Positions 8,751 through 18,125 of a stretch of 64,000 bases of DNA are shown piece after piece. Position 1 is the stretch's first letter. Each line of letters begins with the position of its first letter. The translations under genes and the position numbers were made by a program. The DNA comes from Murinocardiopsis flavida (GTDB lineage Bacteria > Actinomycetota > Actinomycetes > Streptosporangiales > Streptosporangiaceae), in assembly GCF_003014485.1 (NCBI RefSeq), contig NZ_PYGA01000007.1:62001-126000 (forward strand), read 5' to 3'. The notes beneath the pieces were generated by a model. It worked only from the letters and a program-made list of their open reading frames with translations. It was not told the DNA's origin and ran no database searches.

Positions 8751-10451
8751 CTACCCGGTCAGCCCCAGGAGCGTGCGCAGGTGGCGGGGCGACGGCGAGC
8801 CGTGCGCGAGCATCGCGTCGTGCAGTTCCCTGCGGCGGGCCCGCGGCCGCGCCTCGGACAGGTCCCTGGCGATGTCGGCGACCTCCCGGTACCCCACGTA
8901 GTAGGTCGACAGCTGGGCGCTGGTGAGCTGGGCGCGCCGCCACTTCCCCGCGGCCTCGCCCTCCTCCTGGTGGCCCCGCTCCATCAGCAGCGCCATGGCC
9001 TCGGCCCCGGTCATGCCGCCGGAGTGCGTGCGCACGTCCAGGATCGCGTTCAGGATCATCCGCAGCCGCATCTTCAGCTGCACGAGCCGCAGCGTGCGGT
9101 TGTCGGTGGTGCCCTCCTCGCACCAGCCGCGCCGGGCGAGCGCGTCCTCGGCGTAGACCGCCCAGCCCTCGATGAACGTGCCGCTCCACAGAGCGTGCCG
9201 GACCTTCGTCGCCCCCTTGTACCCGGCGGCGTGGCCCAGCTGGAGTGCGTGGCCGGGAAGGCCCTCGTGCACCATCAGATTGCGCAGCATGGCGCCGTTG
9301 TACTCGCGGTGGAAGGAGCGGCGGCGCTCGGTCGGCCAGTCGGCGGGCGGCGGCGCGACGGCGATCAGCGTCGGCTCTCCCGTCTTCGGGCTGAGCGGCC
9401 CGGGCGGGTCGCAGTAGGCCGTCGCCACGCCCCGGCGCGACTCCGGCATGGGGATGATCCGCACCGGCTGGTCGGGCATCGTCGCGAAGTCGGTCTCCTC
9501 GATCCGCGCCAGCAGGTGCGCGTAGGCGTCGCGGCACAGCGGTTCCAGGGTCTCGGGGGTGGTGGCGTACTCGGTCGCGATGCGGTCGAGGACGTCGCGG
9601 ACCTGGCCCGGGTAGCGGGGCGCGCCGTCGTACTCGGCCGCCGCCTCGGCGATCTCCTCCTCGGCGCCGAGCAGGTCGCTCTCGGCGCGGGTGAGGAGCG
9701 TGTCGGGGGACAGCTCGGAGTCCAGCTCGTACCAGAGCTGCGCGCCGTAGGCCCGCGCGCCCAGCCGCGGATCGGCGGTGGCGCCGTCGATCCGGGAGCG
9801 CAGCCACTCCGCGTGCTCGCCGACCGCCCGCAGAGCGGCGTCGCGCGCGGGGCCGACCGCCGACCGCATGCCCGGCTCCTGCACCAGCAGGGCGTCGACC
9901 TCGCCGCTGAGCATCGCGGCGACGCCGTCGGCCTGGGCGGCCGCGGTCTCCACGTGGACCCGGGGCATGCCCGGGCCGTCGTCCAGCCGCCGCCGCGCGT
10001 CGGCGAGGTAGTCGGGGACCGCGGCGCAGCGGGCGGCGAGCAGTCGCAGCCGCTCCCCCAGGTCCAGGGTGTCGCGTGCGATCAGGCCGTACAGCGCGTC
10101 GCCGGGCAGCTGCGCCAGGGGGTTCCATGTGTGCGGGCGCAGCTCGGTGAGCCGCCACAGGTCGGCGCTGACCCGGGAGCGCAGCATCTCCAGGTCGACC
10201 TGGTCGGCCGCTGGGAGGAGGGCGTCGTCGATCTCGTCGAGCGCGCCCAGCGCGTCGGTGAGCACACCGGCGCGGCGCGCGTCGGCGTCGGCCGAGTTGT
10301 CGCTGAGCCGGTCGGCGAACCGGTGGTCGCCCAGTTCGCTCGCCCACTCCGGGGCGTCTTCGAGGAGCGCGTCCAGGATGCGGGTCGAGACCGTGTGGAA
10401 CCGGTCGGTCATGGCATTGGGCGGCTGCGGGCTCTCCTGATTCGCACTCAT
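8751..10451 (-). CDS. DUF885-family putative metallo-hydrolase
   Basis: A 566-aa soluble protein of the DUF885 family. The zinc-binding helix HEGLPGH lies at roughly residue 400, with the downstream Glu in GTFIEGWAVYAEDAL acting as likely third ligand, as in gluzincin-like peptidases. Family members are suspected dipeptidases or carboxypeptidases without a settled substrate. The ATG at 10451 follows TTAAGGG. There is no signal peptide, so it acts in the cytoplasm. It is a single-gene unit between its own terminator and a divergent gene. Confidence 0.85.
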   Translation of the reverse strand: MSANQESPQPPNAMTDRFHTVSTRILDALLEDAPEWASELGDHRFADRLSDNSADADARRAGVLTDALGALDEIDDALLPAADQVDLEMLRSRVSADLWRLTELRPHTWNPLAQLPGDALYGLIARDTLDLGERLRLLAARCAAVPDYLADARRRLDDGPGMPRVHVETAAAQADGVAAMLSGEVDALLVQEPGMRSAVGPARDAALRAVGEHAEWLRSRIDGATADPRLGARAYGAQLWYELDSELSPDTLLTRAESDLLGAEEEIAEAAAEYDGAPRYPGQVRDVLDRIATEYATTPETLEPLCRDAYAHLLARIEETDFATMPDQPVRIIPMPESRRGVATAYCDPPGPLSPKTGEPTLIAVAPPPADWPTERRRSFHREYNGAMLRNLMVHEGLPGHALQLGHAAGYKGATKVRHALWSGTFIEGWAVYAEDALARRGWCEEGTTDNRTLRLVQLKMRLRMILNAILDVRTHSGGMTGAEAMALLMERGHQEEGEAAGKWRRAQLTSAQLSTYYVGYREVADIARDLSEARPRARRRELHDAMLAHGSPSPRHLRTLLGLTG

Positions 10452-10589
10452 GGCCCTTAATGGTGCCTCCTCGGCGGCCGCCGCGCACCATCCGCCCGCG
10501 GTGCGGTCCCGCCCATCCGCCCGGGGGCGCGTTCGCTACCCTGGGACGCCGTCGCACGCGCGGGCCGGCGGATGCAGCAGAGGGAGCGG

Positions 10590-12314
10590 ATGTCAGTCCA
10601 CGAACGTCTCAGCGTGCCCGTCGGCGCGGCGGCGGCGACCTGGTCGACCCGGCCCGGCACCCGCCGCGTGCTGGTGGTCGCGCACACGGTCACGGCGCTG
10701 ACCCGGCTGCTCGACGTCCTCCCCCTGCTGGAATCGGACTTCCGGGTGCAGGTGGTCGCCACCCGCGCCCGCACCTCGAACTTCCGCGAAGGCGTCACCG
10801 AATTCCTTTCCGACACCGGGCTCGCGGTCATCCCGTGGGACCAGGCGGTCGAGGAGGAGTTCGACCTCGCGATCACCGCCAGCCTCGGCGACGACCTCCA
10901 GGACATCAAAGCGCCGATAGTGGTCCTTCCCCACGGAATCGGCTACAATAAGCTGGAAAAGGGAAAAGGGAAAAGGGAAAAGGGAAAAGGGAAAAGGGAA
11001 AAGGGTTCGACGTTCGGCATTTCGGCCGAGACCCTCATCCGGCACGGCGCGCTCATCCCCGCCGCCCTGGTCCTCTCCCACCCCGAGCAGCTCGACCGCT
11101 TGCGATCCGGCTGCCCCGAGGCCGTTCCGCGGGCGGTGGTCGCGGGCGACCCCGCGTTCGACCGGATCCTGGCCGGGCTCCCGTGGCGCGCACGGTACCG
11201 CCGGGCACTCGGCACCGGTACCCGCAGGCTGATCCTGCTCTCCTCCACCTGGGGCCCGTCGTCCCTCCTCGGCAGCCGCCCGGATCTGATCGGCGACCTT
11301 CTGCGCGCACTCCCCGTCGACGAGTACCAGGTGGTCCTCGCCGCCCACCCCAACCTCTGGCACGGGCACGGCGACTGGCAGGTCCGCGCCTGGCTCGCCG
11401 GGTACGAGCGCGCCGGCCTGCGGGTGCTGCCGCCGCGCGCGGGATGGCAGGCCGCGCTGATCGCGGCCGACCACGTCATCGGCGACCACGGGTCGGTGAC
11501 CGCCTACGGCGCCGCCCTGGGCACGCACACCATGCTCGGCGCCTTTCCTCACGGCGAACTCGACCCCGGCTCCCCCATCGCGGCGTTCGGCCGGGCCGCG
11601 CGGCTGCTCGAGGACGACAAACCGCTTCTCGACCAGATCACCGACGACGCGGCCGTGCACAGCGACGACCGGTTCGCCGCGGCGACCCGGCTGCTCACCT
11701 GCAATCACGGTGCGGCGGGCACGGCGCTCCGCACCGTGTTCTACCGGTTCCTGGGGGTGGCCGAGCCCGTTCGGCCCCCGCGGACCGTGCCGCCGGAGGT
11801 CCCCCACGCGCCCCGGCGCGCATGGCCCGACGCCGCCGGCCGGCCGCCCCTGCTCGTGACGGCGGAGCACAAGGACGGTGACGTGGCGGTCCGGCGCTTC
11901 CCCGCCGAGATGTTCGACGGGACGGCCCCGCGGCCCGAACGGCCGCACCTGGTGGCGGCGGACGACGAACCCGACCCCCGCTGGCGCGAGAGCGCCGACA
12001 TCCTCCTCATCGCAGAGCCCGGAACCGGCGCCGGACCCACCGGCCCGGCGCGCATCGCCGAACTGCTGCGGGCGCACCCCGCCGCCCGGTTCGCTGCGCT
12101 GCGCGCGGACCGCGGTGCCGTCGTCGGCGACCGCGGCGGCCGACTGGTCCGGCTCGCACCCGAGGCCGGCGCCGACCCGTTGGACCCCGACCTGCTGCCC
12201 TCCGCGTACTGGCGGGTCCGCGCGGAGGGGACGGTGGACGACCGGGGGTCGGCGTTCACCGTCCGGACCGGCTCCCAACGGGCCCGGGTCCGCGTCGAGC
12301 CGATGGGCCGCTGA
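10590..12314 (+). CDS. CDP-glycerol glycerophosphotransferase-like protein with in-frame heptamer repeat
   Basis: A 574-aa protein whose first 400 residues look like the two-Rossmann GT-B fold of CDP-glycerol glycerophosphotransferases: RRVLVVAHTVTALTRL at the start, VVLPHGIGYNK, VLSHPEQLDRL, VVAGDPAFDRIL, LILLSSTWGPSSLL and a second-domain DHVIGDHGSVTAYGAALG. The C-terminal 150 residues are less typical. A (KGKREKG)n stretch encoded by a heptanucleotide array sits in the loop after GIGYNK. The ATG at 10590 is preferred over 10572 because AGAGGGAG lies six bases upstream. The donor and acceptor are unknown; a cell-envelope or natural-product role is possible. Frame integrity depends on repeat number. 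Confidence 0.75.
   Translation: MSVHERLSVPVGAAAATWSTRPGTRRVLVVAHTVTALTRLLDVLPLLESDFRVQVVATRARTSNFREGVTEFLSDTGLAVIPWDQAVEEEFDLAITASLGDDLQDIKAPIVVLPHGIGYNKLEKGKGKREKGKGKREKGSTFGISAETLIRHGALIPAALVLSHPEQLDRLRSGCPEAVPRAVVAGDPAFDRILAGLPWRARYRRALGTGTRRLILLSSTWGPSSLLGSRPDLIGDLLRALPVDEYQVVLAAHPNLWHGHGDWQVRAWLAGYERAGLRVLPPRAGWQAALIAADHVIGDHGSVTAYGAALGTHTMLGAFPHGELDPGSPIAAFGRAARLLEDDKPLLDQITDDAAVHSDDRFAAATRLLTCNHGAAGTALRTVFYRFLGVAEPVRPPRTVPPEVPHAPRRAWPDAAGRPPLLVTAEHKDGDVAVRRFPAEMFDGTAPRPERPHLVAADDEPDPRWRESADILLIAEPGTGAGPTGPARIAELLRAHPAARFAALRADRGAVVGDRGGRLVRLAPEAGADPLDPDLLPSAYWRVRAEGTVDDRGSAFTVRTGSQRARVRVEPMGR
10957..11005 (+). repeat. Seven perfect AAAAGGG heptamers inside a coding region
   Basis: Seven uninterrupted copies of AAAAGGG fill 49 bases within the glycerophosphotransferase-like gene and encode a Lys/Gly/Arg/Glu loop. 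The unit is not a multiple of three, so slippage by one copy changes the frame. Losing one unit would bring TGA at 11230-11232 into frame; gaining one would open a frame that stops at 11881. The seven GGG runs spaced by four bases also fit the G-quadruplex rule on the coding strand. Confidence 0.97.
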
Positions 12315-14489
12315 TCACCCGAGGTCCCATTCGCGCAGGAGGCCCGCCACCCGCTCGGCCTCGCCCGCGTGTCCGATCACCGTGTAGATCGCGGCGGCCC
12401 GCGACAGGTCGGCCCGCGCGCCCTCCTCGTTGTCGGGCCGGACCGCGCACCCGCGTTCGACCAGCGCGTCGGCCGCGCGCTTGCCGTCCCTCGCGGCCTC
12501 GTGCAGTTCCACGGCGGTGGTCAGGAATCCGAGCGCCGTTCCGCGCTCGCCCTTCGCGGTGTACAGCGTTCCGAGCGTGGTGCTGATCCTGGCGATGTTG
12601 TAATCGTCGGAGATCTCCTCCGCGACTCTGAGCGCCGACCGCGTGTTCGCCTCGGCCGCGTCGAGGAGCCCGAGGTCCAGTTGGACGCGGCCCACCTGGT
12701 GGCGGGCGTTCATCTCCGCTCGCGGATCGGGCGGGGACAGCCGCTCGGCAATGCGCAGCGACTCCGTGTGCAGGTCCAGCGCGACCCGCAGTCCTCCGTC
12801 GGTCTCGTAGAGCTTGCCGAGCGCCTCCAGGGCGGTGTGCAGGGGCAGGCCCTGCCCCGACGCGCGCGCCGCATCGACCGCCGCCTCCGTGTGCTCGTAG
12901 GCGCGGTTCCGGTTGCTCCGGACCTCGGCACCCGGTGTGCCGGGCTCGGCGGCGGACGGCTCCTCGTCGATCCGGTCCGCGTAGGGGCGCGCGAGCTGGA
13001 TCAGCATCCGCGACAGCATGGTCCGCGCGGGCCCGCCCATGGCGCGCGCCGAACGCACACCGAACCCGTGCGTGTGGATCCAGTCGGGGTAGCAGGAGAG
13101 CCGCAGGTAGAACGCCCACAGCGCCTCGCACAGGTCGCACACCAGCGCGTGCTCGCCCGCGTCGAACGCGGCCTCGACGACCTGGGCGATCGCCGCCCGC
13201 TCCAGCTCCATCCGGTCCAGCGCACCGGCCTGGTCGGCGAACACCGCGTCGGGTACCGCCGACGGGCGCCCGATCAGGTACCGGCCGGGGAGCAGGACGG
13301 CGCTGACGCCCCGTGCCAGCCCCAGGTAGTGGCCGCCGATACGGCGGAGGACGGCGCCGCCTTCGGCGGGGTCCGACCGCCGGGACGACCGGAGCGCGTG
13401 GGCGCGGACCGGGCCGGGCAACTCGTACCTGTCGTGCCCGCCGACCTTGGCCAGGGTCACCAGACCCGCCAGCCGAAGGGCCTCGATCTCCGTTCGCGGT
13501 TCCGGCGCGCCGTCGAACACCGCTGCGACCAGCTCCGGCCCGAAGCCTCCCGGCGGGTGCCAGGCCAGAGCGCGCAGCAGCGCCGCCCGGGAGTCGGGCA
13601 GCGCCTCGTACGATGCGGCGATGGCGCCGTTCATGGGGGCCTCCTCTGCCGGAGCGTCGCCCGCCGTGTCGCCGCCGCGCGCGCAGCGGCCGGCGGTCAA
13701 TGAGATGGACAGCGGGTACCGGTCGCCGCGGGCCACCGCCGCCTGCGCGGCCTCTTCGGTCAGCTCCTCGGCGCCCGACATCCGGGCAAGGCTGAGGTTG
13801 AGCAGCCGGGCGGCGCCCGCCGCCGACAGCGGTCCAGCGCCGACCTCGCACGGCGGGGAGACGGCCGCCATGTGGGGATCGGCCCGGTCGACGTCGTCGA
13901 TCTGCTGGTTCGCGGTCAGCACCACGACGCTTCCGGGAGCCGCGGGGAACAGCGGCTGGGCCGCCCCGATGGTCGCGGCGTTGTCGATGAGCAGCGCCAT
14001 GGCACCCAGGTCGCGGCTTGCCCGGCGGTAGCGCAGCGACCGCAGCACCGGGTCGACGGGCACCGTGCTCGGCGGCACCCCGAAGTCGCTCAGGAGGTCC
14101 CAGCTCAGCCGTTCGGCGGTGCCCTGCCGCAGGTCGACCGTTCGCACACCGCCGGTGAACCGGTCCGGCTCATGGTGCCGGACCTCGTGCAGGAACATCT
14201 CGGCCAGCACCGTGGAACCGGCGCCGAGCGGCCCGGTGATCGTGATCAGGGTGACGGCCGAGCGCCCGTCCCACACCGCGCGCCACATCCGCGCGATCTG
14301 TTCGTCGCGCTGCACCAGGACGGCACCGGGCCGCAGCCGCAGCTCTCGGGACCCGCCGCCGACGTAGGTGACCGGTGCGTAGTGCACGGACACGTCGCGG
14401 GCGTCGCGGAACTGCATCGCCACCCCGTGGTTGTCGCCCATTGCGCTGGTGGTGTCCGATCCTCGGGCCGGTGGGTACCGCTCCGGCAT
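12315..14489 (-). CDS. STAND-type NTPase-like protein with TPR C-terminus
   Basis: A 724-aa protein. Residues 55-230 resemble an NB-ARC/AP-ATPase module: a P-loop-like ITGPLGAGSTVLAEMFLHE, Walker B LLIDNAA, and a sensor strand VVVLTANQQ. A winged-helix region follows (LLRALAWHPPGGFGPELVAAVF...LAGLVTL) and then TPR-like helical repeats from about 480 to the end (HTALEALGKLYETDGGLRVALDLHTESLRIAE and similar). The P-loop reads GPLGAGST, without the usual Lys before Ser/Thr, so nucleotide hydrolysis may be weak or lost. There is no DNA-binding or effector domain at the N-terminus. Its stop abuts that of the convergent neighbour. Regulator or conflict-system sensor are both possible. Confidence 0.75.
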   Translation of the reverse strand: MPERYPPARGSDTTSAMGDNHGVAMQFRDARDVSVHYAPVTYVGGGSRELRLRPGAVLVQRDEQIARMWRAVWDGRSAVTLITITGPLGAGSTVLAEMFLHEVRHHEPDRFTGGVRTVDLRQGTAERLSWDLLSDFGVPPSTVPVDPVLRSLRYRRASRDLGAMALLIDNAATIGAAQPLFPAAPGSVVVLTANQQIDDVDRADPHMAAVSPPCEVGAGPLSAAGAARLLNLSLARMSGAEELTEEAAQAAVARGDRYPLSISLTAGRCARGGDTAGDAPAEEAPMNGAIAASYEALPDSRAALLRALAWHPPGGFGPELVAAVFDGAPEPRTEIEALRLAGLVTLAKVGGHDRYELPGPVRAHALRSSRRSDPAEGGAVLRRIGGHYLGLARGVSAVLLPGRYLIGRPSAVPDAVFADQAGALDRMELERAAIAQVVEAAFDAGEHALVCDLCEALWAFYLRLSCYPDWIHTHGFGVRSARAMGGPARTMLSRMLIQLARPYADRIDEEPSAAEPGTPGAEVRSNRNRAYEHTEAAVDAARASGQGLPLHTALEALGKLYETDGGLRVALDLHTESLRIAERLSPPDPRAEMNARHQVGRVQLDLGLLDAAEANTRSALRVAEEISDDYNIARISTTLGTLYTAKGERGTALGFLTTAVELHEAARDGKRAADALVERGCAVRPDNEEGARADLSRAAAIYTVIGHAGEAERVAGLLREWDLG

Positions 14490-14705
14490 GACATTCCCCG
14501 CCTCGCCATCGGTGTGCGCCGCCTTTGGCGTCCGACCCTACGAGGAGGGGCGCGCACTCCGATGATCTTGTCCGGATCCGGACGGTCCCGGGCCGCGCCG
14601 CCCCGCCGTGCCCCGCGCGTCACGCTGCGGCGGGGCCGCCGCGTGGCGGCGCGCCCGTGCGCGTTGCCGGCACCCTGTGCCGCGCCGATGCGCAATGATC
14701 GCGGC

Positions 14706-14999
14706 ATGCTCCATGTACTGCTGCTGCGCTACACGCGGACACCCGACGACGCCGCCCCGCACGTCCCCGATCACGTGGAATACCTGGAGACCCACCACGA
14801 CGACGGGACCTTCGTCCTGTCCGGCCAGACGGCCCCCGACGGGACCGGCGGGGTCATCCTGGCCCGCGGGTCGCGGGCGGCGGTCGAGCGGATCGCCGCC
14901 GCCGACCCGTTCATCGTGGCGGGGGTGGGGTCCTACGAGATCATCAGCGCCGAGCCCGGCCGGGGCGCCCGGGAGGTACTCGACCTGTTCGGCCCCTGA
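14706..14999 (+). CDS. YciI-family protein
   Basis: A 97-aa dimeric alpha/beta-barrel-type protein. The motif MLHVLLLRYT, the conserved DHVEYLETHHDDGTFVLSG with its His-Asp pair and the ADPFIVAGVGSYEI segment are characteristic of YciI. No enzymatic activity is firmly known for the family. An in-frame ATG at 14688 is possible but family members begin with the YxLLLRY strand. It lies 19 bases from the convergent DUF1707 gene. Confidence 0.85.
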   Translation: MLHVLLLRYTRTPDDAAPHVPDHVEYLETHHDDGTFVLSGQTAPDGTGGVILARGSRAAVERIAAADPFIVAGVGSYEIISAEPGRGAREVLDLFGP

Positions 15000-15018
15000 C
15001 CCCTCTGCCGCGGGGGCT

Positions 15019-15561
15019 TCAGCGCCAGGCGTGGCGGATGCGCAACCGGCCGAATCCCATGGCCCCGGAGATCCGGATCCTCGGCCCGCTGGACCGGGCC
15101 TTCCGCGGGGGCTGGTAGCGCACGTCCTTCCACTCGGTGTGCAGACCCTCGACGTCGACGACCGCGTCGCGGGGCACCGTGATCCGCGCTCCGCCGGTTC
15201 CGAGGTTCAGCTCGATGTCGACCGTCGGATGCTCGATGATCGCCCGGGACAGGTCCAGGTGCACCCGCCCGAATGCCGACTCGACCTTGAGGGTCCGGGG
15301 GACCCGCCATTCGCCCCGCCGCAGGATCCGTCCGGTGGCGGCGCCGATGGTCGACGCGGTGCCCGGGCGCTCCGCCGGGAGCGCGGCCAGAGCCGACGCG
15401 AACTCGCCGGAGGTCTTCGCGGCGAGCAGCTGGTCGAGGCGCTGCTCCATCTCCTCGTGCGAGATGCGCTCATCGGCGTACGCCTCTTGCAGGCGCCGCA
15501 CGGCCGCTTCGCGGTCGTCTTCGGTGAGGGCCGGCAGCGGGTCTTCCCGCGGAGAGGTCAC
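15019..15561 (-). CDS. DUF1707 (SHOCT-like) and C-terminal beta-domain protein
   Basis: A 180-aa protein. Residues 10-60 form the actinobacterial DUF1707 helix-turn region (REAAVRRLQEAYADERISHEEMEQRLDQLLAAKT). The rest is a beta-rich LiaF/DUF2154-like domain (VESAFGRVHLDLSRAII, GGARITVPRDAVVDVEG). No membrane helix is visible. Such proteins are widespread in actinomycetes and are thought to sense or bind membrane-associated partners, without a proven role. Confidence 0.85.
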   Translation of the reverse strand: MTSPREDPLPALTEDDREAAVRRLQEAYADERISHEEMEQRLDQLLAAKTSGEFASALAALPAERPGTASTIGAATGRILRRGEWRVPRTLKVESAFGRVHLDLSRAIIEHPTVDIELNLGTGGARITVPRDAVVDVEGLHTEWKDVRYQPPRKARSSGPRIRISGAMGFGRLRIRHAWR

Positions 15562-15647
15562 CGTCGTACCTTAGCGCCGCGCCGAGGACCGGAAAGTCCC
15601 CATATTCGGGGCGCGCGAGGACCGGCGCACGATGTCCGGCCGCTCAT

Positions 15648-15688
15648 GGCGCCGACCGCGCGGACCCGGGGTCCGCGCGGTCGGCGCC
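15648..15688 (-). terminator. Long hairpin downstream of thrS
   Basis: A perfect 18-bp inverted repeat, GGCGCCGACCGCGCGGAC with its complement and a CCGGG loop, lies 15 bases past the thrS stop codon. It has no T-tract but is the strongest stem in the area. Confidence 0.65.
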
Positions 15689-15702
15689 GGACGCGGGTGC
15701 CG

Positions 15703-17673
15703 CTAGGCGCGGGTGCGGACGGCCGCCACGATCTCGGCGACGGCGTCGTCGATGGCGACACCGTTGTTCTGCTCGCCGCTGCGGTAGCGGAACGACACCG
15801 CGTCCTTGCTGACGTCGTCGTCGCCGGCCAGCAGCATGAACGGGACCTTCTGCTTCTGGGCGTTGCGGATCTTCTTCTGCATCCGGTCGTCGCCGGAGTC
15901 GACCTCCACCCGGATGCCCTCGGCGCGCAGCCGGTCGGCGACCCGCTCCAGGTACGCCACGTGATCGTCGCTGATGGGGATGCCGGTGACCTGCACGGGG
16001 GCGAGCCACGCCGGGAACGCGCCCTCGTAGTGCTCCAGCAGCACCGCGAAGAACCGCTCGATCGACCCGAAAAGCGCGCGGTGGATCATCACCGGGCGCT
16101 GCCTGCTGCCGTCGGCGGCCTGGTACTCCAGGCCGAACCGCTTGGGCTGCTGGAAGTCGACCTGGATCGTGGACATCTGCCAGGTGCGGCCGATGGCGTC
16201 CTTCGCCTGCACCGAGATCTTCGGGCCGTAGTACGCGGCGCCGCCGGGGTCCATGACGAGGTCGAGGTCCTGCTTCTCCGCCGCCTGGCGCAGCCGGTCG
16301 GTGGCCTCGGCCCACTCCTCGGGCTCGCCGATGAACTTGTCGGAGTCGCCGCGGGTCGACAGCTCCAGGTAGAAGTCGTCGAGCCCGTAGTCGCGCAGCA
16401 GGTTCAGCACGAAGGTGAGCAGGGCGTCGAGTTCGTCCGGCATCTGCTCGTCGGTGCAGTAGATGTGCGCGTCGTCCTGGGTGAACCCGCGGGCGCGGGT
16501 CAGCCCGTGCACCACGCCGGACTTCTCGTACCGGTACACCGTGCCGAACTCGAAGAGGCGCAGCGGCAGTTCGCGGTAGGACCGGCCGCGCCCCTTGAAG
16601 ATCAGGTTGTGCATCGGGCAGTTCATGGCCTTGAGGAAGTACTCGGCGCCTTCGAGCTCGATGGGCGGGAACATCGACTCGGCGTAGTTCGGCAGGTGGC
16701 CCGACGTCTCGAACAGGGCGCGCTTGGAGATGTGCGGCGTGTTGACGAACTCGTACCCCGCCTCCTCGTGGCGGTGCCGCGAGTACCCCTCCATGGCCTT
16801 GCGCACCACCCCGCCCTTGGGGTGGAACACCGCCATGCCCGACCCCAGTTCGTCGGGGAAGGAGAACAGGTCGAGCTCCGCGCCGAGCTTGCGGTGGTCG
16901 CGCTTCGCGGCCTCTTCCAGCATGGTCAGGTAGGACTTGAGGGCGTCCTTGGACTCCCAGGCCGTGCCGTAGATGCGCTGCAACTGCGGGTTCTTCTCGC
17001 TGCCCCGCCAGTAGGCCGCCGCCGAGCGCATGAGCTTGAACGCCGGGACGACCTTGGTGGTGGGCAGGTGCGGGCCGCGGCACAGGTCCTTCCAGCACAG
17101 CTCGCCGGTGCGCGGGTGCAGGTTGTCGTAGATGGTGAGCCCGCCCTCGCCCACCTCGACGCTGGACCCGTCGTCGTCGCTGGACCCGCCCTTGAGGCCG
17201 ATCAGTTCGAGCTTGTACGGCTCCGCGGCGAGCTCCGCGCGGGCCTCGGAGTCGTCGATCGGGCGCCGCGCGAAGCGCTGGCCCTGTTTGACGATCTCCT
17301 GCATGCGCTTCTCGACGCGCTTGAGGTCTTCGGGTGTGAAGGGCTCGGCGACGTCGAAGTCGTAGTAGAAGCCGTTCTCGATGGGCGGCCCGATGCCCAG
17401 CTTGGCCTCGGGGAACAGCTCCTGCACGGCCTGCGCCATGATGTGCGCCGCGGAGTGGCGCAGGATCGACCGGCCCGTCTCGGAGGCGATCTGGACGGGC
17501 GCGACGTCGTCGCCTTCGGCGACCTCGGCCGCGAGGTCGCGCGGCTCCCCGTTGACGTAGGCGGCGATCACCGTGCGTCCGTCGGCCTCCAGCGCCTCGC
17601 CTGCCGTAGTCCCGGCCGCCACCACACGCTCGACTCCGGCGAGGGTGATACGCAGCTCAGGCACAGCGGACAC
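15703..17673 (-). CDS. thrS: Threonyl-tRNA synthetase
   Basis: A 656-aa class II aminoacyl-tRNA synthetase. It has a TGS domain at 1-65, an editing domain with the [15 protein letters not shown] zinc-binding HxxxH-type helix (HSAAH, about 73-77), a catalytic core with [13 protein letters not shown], motif 2 [25 protein letters not shown], and motif 3 [22 protein letters not shown]. An anticodon-binding domain from about 555 follows. It charges tRNA-Thr and clears Ser-tRNA-Thr. In mycobacteria it heads the HIT-pgsA-patA-pimA block; here it is separated from it by about 8 kb and has its own terminator. Confidence 0.98.
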   Translation of the reverse strand: MSAVPELRITLAGVERVVAAGTTAGEALEADGRTVIAAYVNGEPRDLAAEVAEGDDVAPVQIASETGRSILRHSAAHIMAQAVQELFPEAKLGIGPPIENGFYYDFDVAEPFTPEDLKRVEKRMQEIVKQGQRFARRPIDDSEARAELAAEPYKLELIGLKGGSSDDDGSSVEVGEGGLTIYDNLHPRTGELCWKDLCRGPHLPTTKVVPAFKLMRSAAAYWRGSEKNPQLQRIYGTAWESKDALKSYLTMLEEAAKRDHRKLGAELDLFSFPDELGSGMAVFHPKGGVVRKAMEGYSRHRHEEAGYEFVNTPHISKRALFETSGHLPNYAESMFPPIELEGAEYFLKAMNCPMHNLIFKGRGRSYRELPLRLFEFGTVYRYEKSGVVHGLTRARGFTQDDAHIYCTDEQMPDELDALLTFVLNLLRDYGLDDFYLELSTRGDSDKFIGEPEEWAEATDRLRQAAEKQDLDLVMDPGGAAYYGPKISVQAKDAIGRTWQMSTIQVDFQQPKRFGLEYQAADGSRQRPVMIHRALFGSIERFFAVLLEHYEGAFPAWLAPVQVTGIPISDDHVAYLERVADRLRAEGIRVEVDSGDDRMQKKIRNAQKQKVPFMLLAGDDDVSKDAVSFRYRSGEQNNGVAIDDAVAEIVAAVRTRA

Positions 17674-18125
17674 AGTTTCTCCCTGGTGGACGTCGCAGAG
17701 GATCCGCGAGATTGTCGATGGGTCGGCCGTTGGGACGGCGCGCGGCCCCCGCCGTCGCGGTGCGCTCAGCGGAGGCGATCCCCTGATGCTATCGGCTGGC
17801 GGAAAGCCCGACGGCCCTGTTGCGGCCGTTCGCCGGTACCCGGCCCCGCGCCGGAGCGGGGCGCCCGCGCAGGGCGGCGGCCCCGGGACACGCCCGGCCG
17901 ACGCCGGCGGGAACGCCGGGGTGCGCCGGAGGCGGCAGTGGGTAGGGGTCTGCTACCGGGCGCCGCAACGGCGCCGCGGGTTGCCGGGCGCCGGCCTGCG
18001 GTGGGAGTCTGCGGCACTCCCCGCGGCGGGCGCCGCGTCTTCATCCGATTCCTACATGGGGAACGGCTACCCTCCCCGTGATGGGTCCGAAACCAGTCCT
18101 TGATGCCGCCGATATTGTGAGCCCC
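17674..18125. other. Divergent promoter region between thrS and PGPGW gene
   Basis: About 450 bases without a convincing gene. It holds several GC hairpins in what would be the thrS leader, for example GGCGCCG-CAA-CGGCGCC at 17959-17975 and GCCCCGC/GCGGGGC at 17843-17862. I see no T-box specifier or antiterminator sequence and no clear -35/-10 pair. Confidence 0.5.

Noticed and set aside
10957-11005. CRISPR or VNTR array
   Set aside because: The units are contiguous heptamers without spacers, in frame inside a gene.
14608-18081. A 1,157-codon open frame on the plus strand
   Set aside because: It is antisense to thrS and DUF1707 and is Arg/Ala/Gly-rich. In DNA this GC-rich the complement of a real gene is often open. 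thrS is unambiguous on the other strand.
17674-18125. T-box leader for thrS
   Set aside because: There is no specifier loop, no UGGN antiterminator bulge and no terminator hairpin with T-run near the thrS start.
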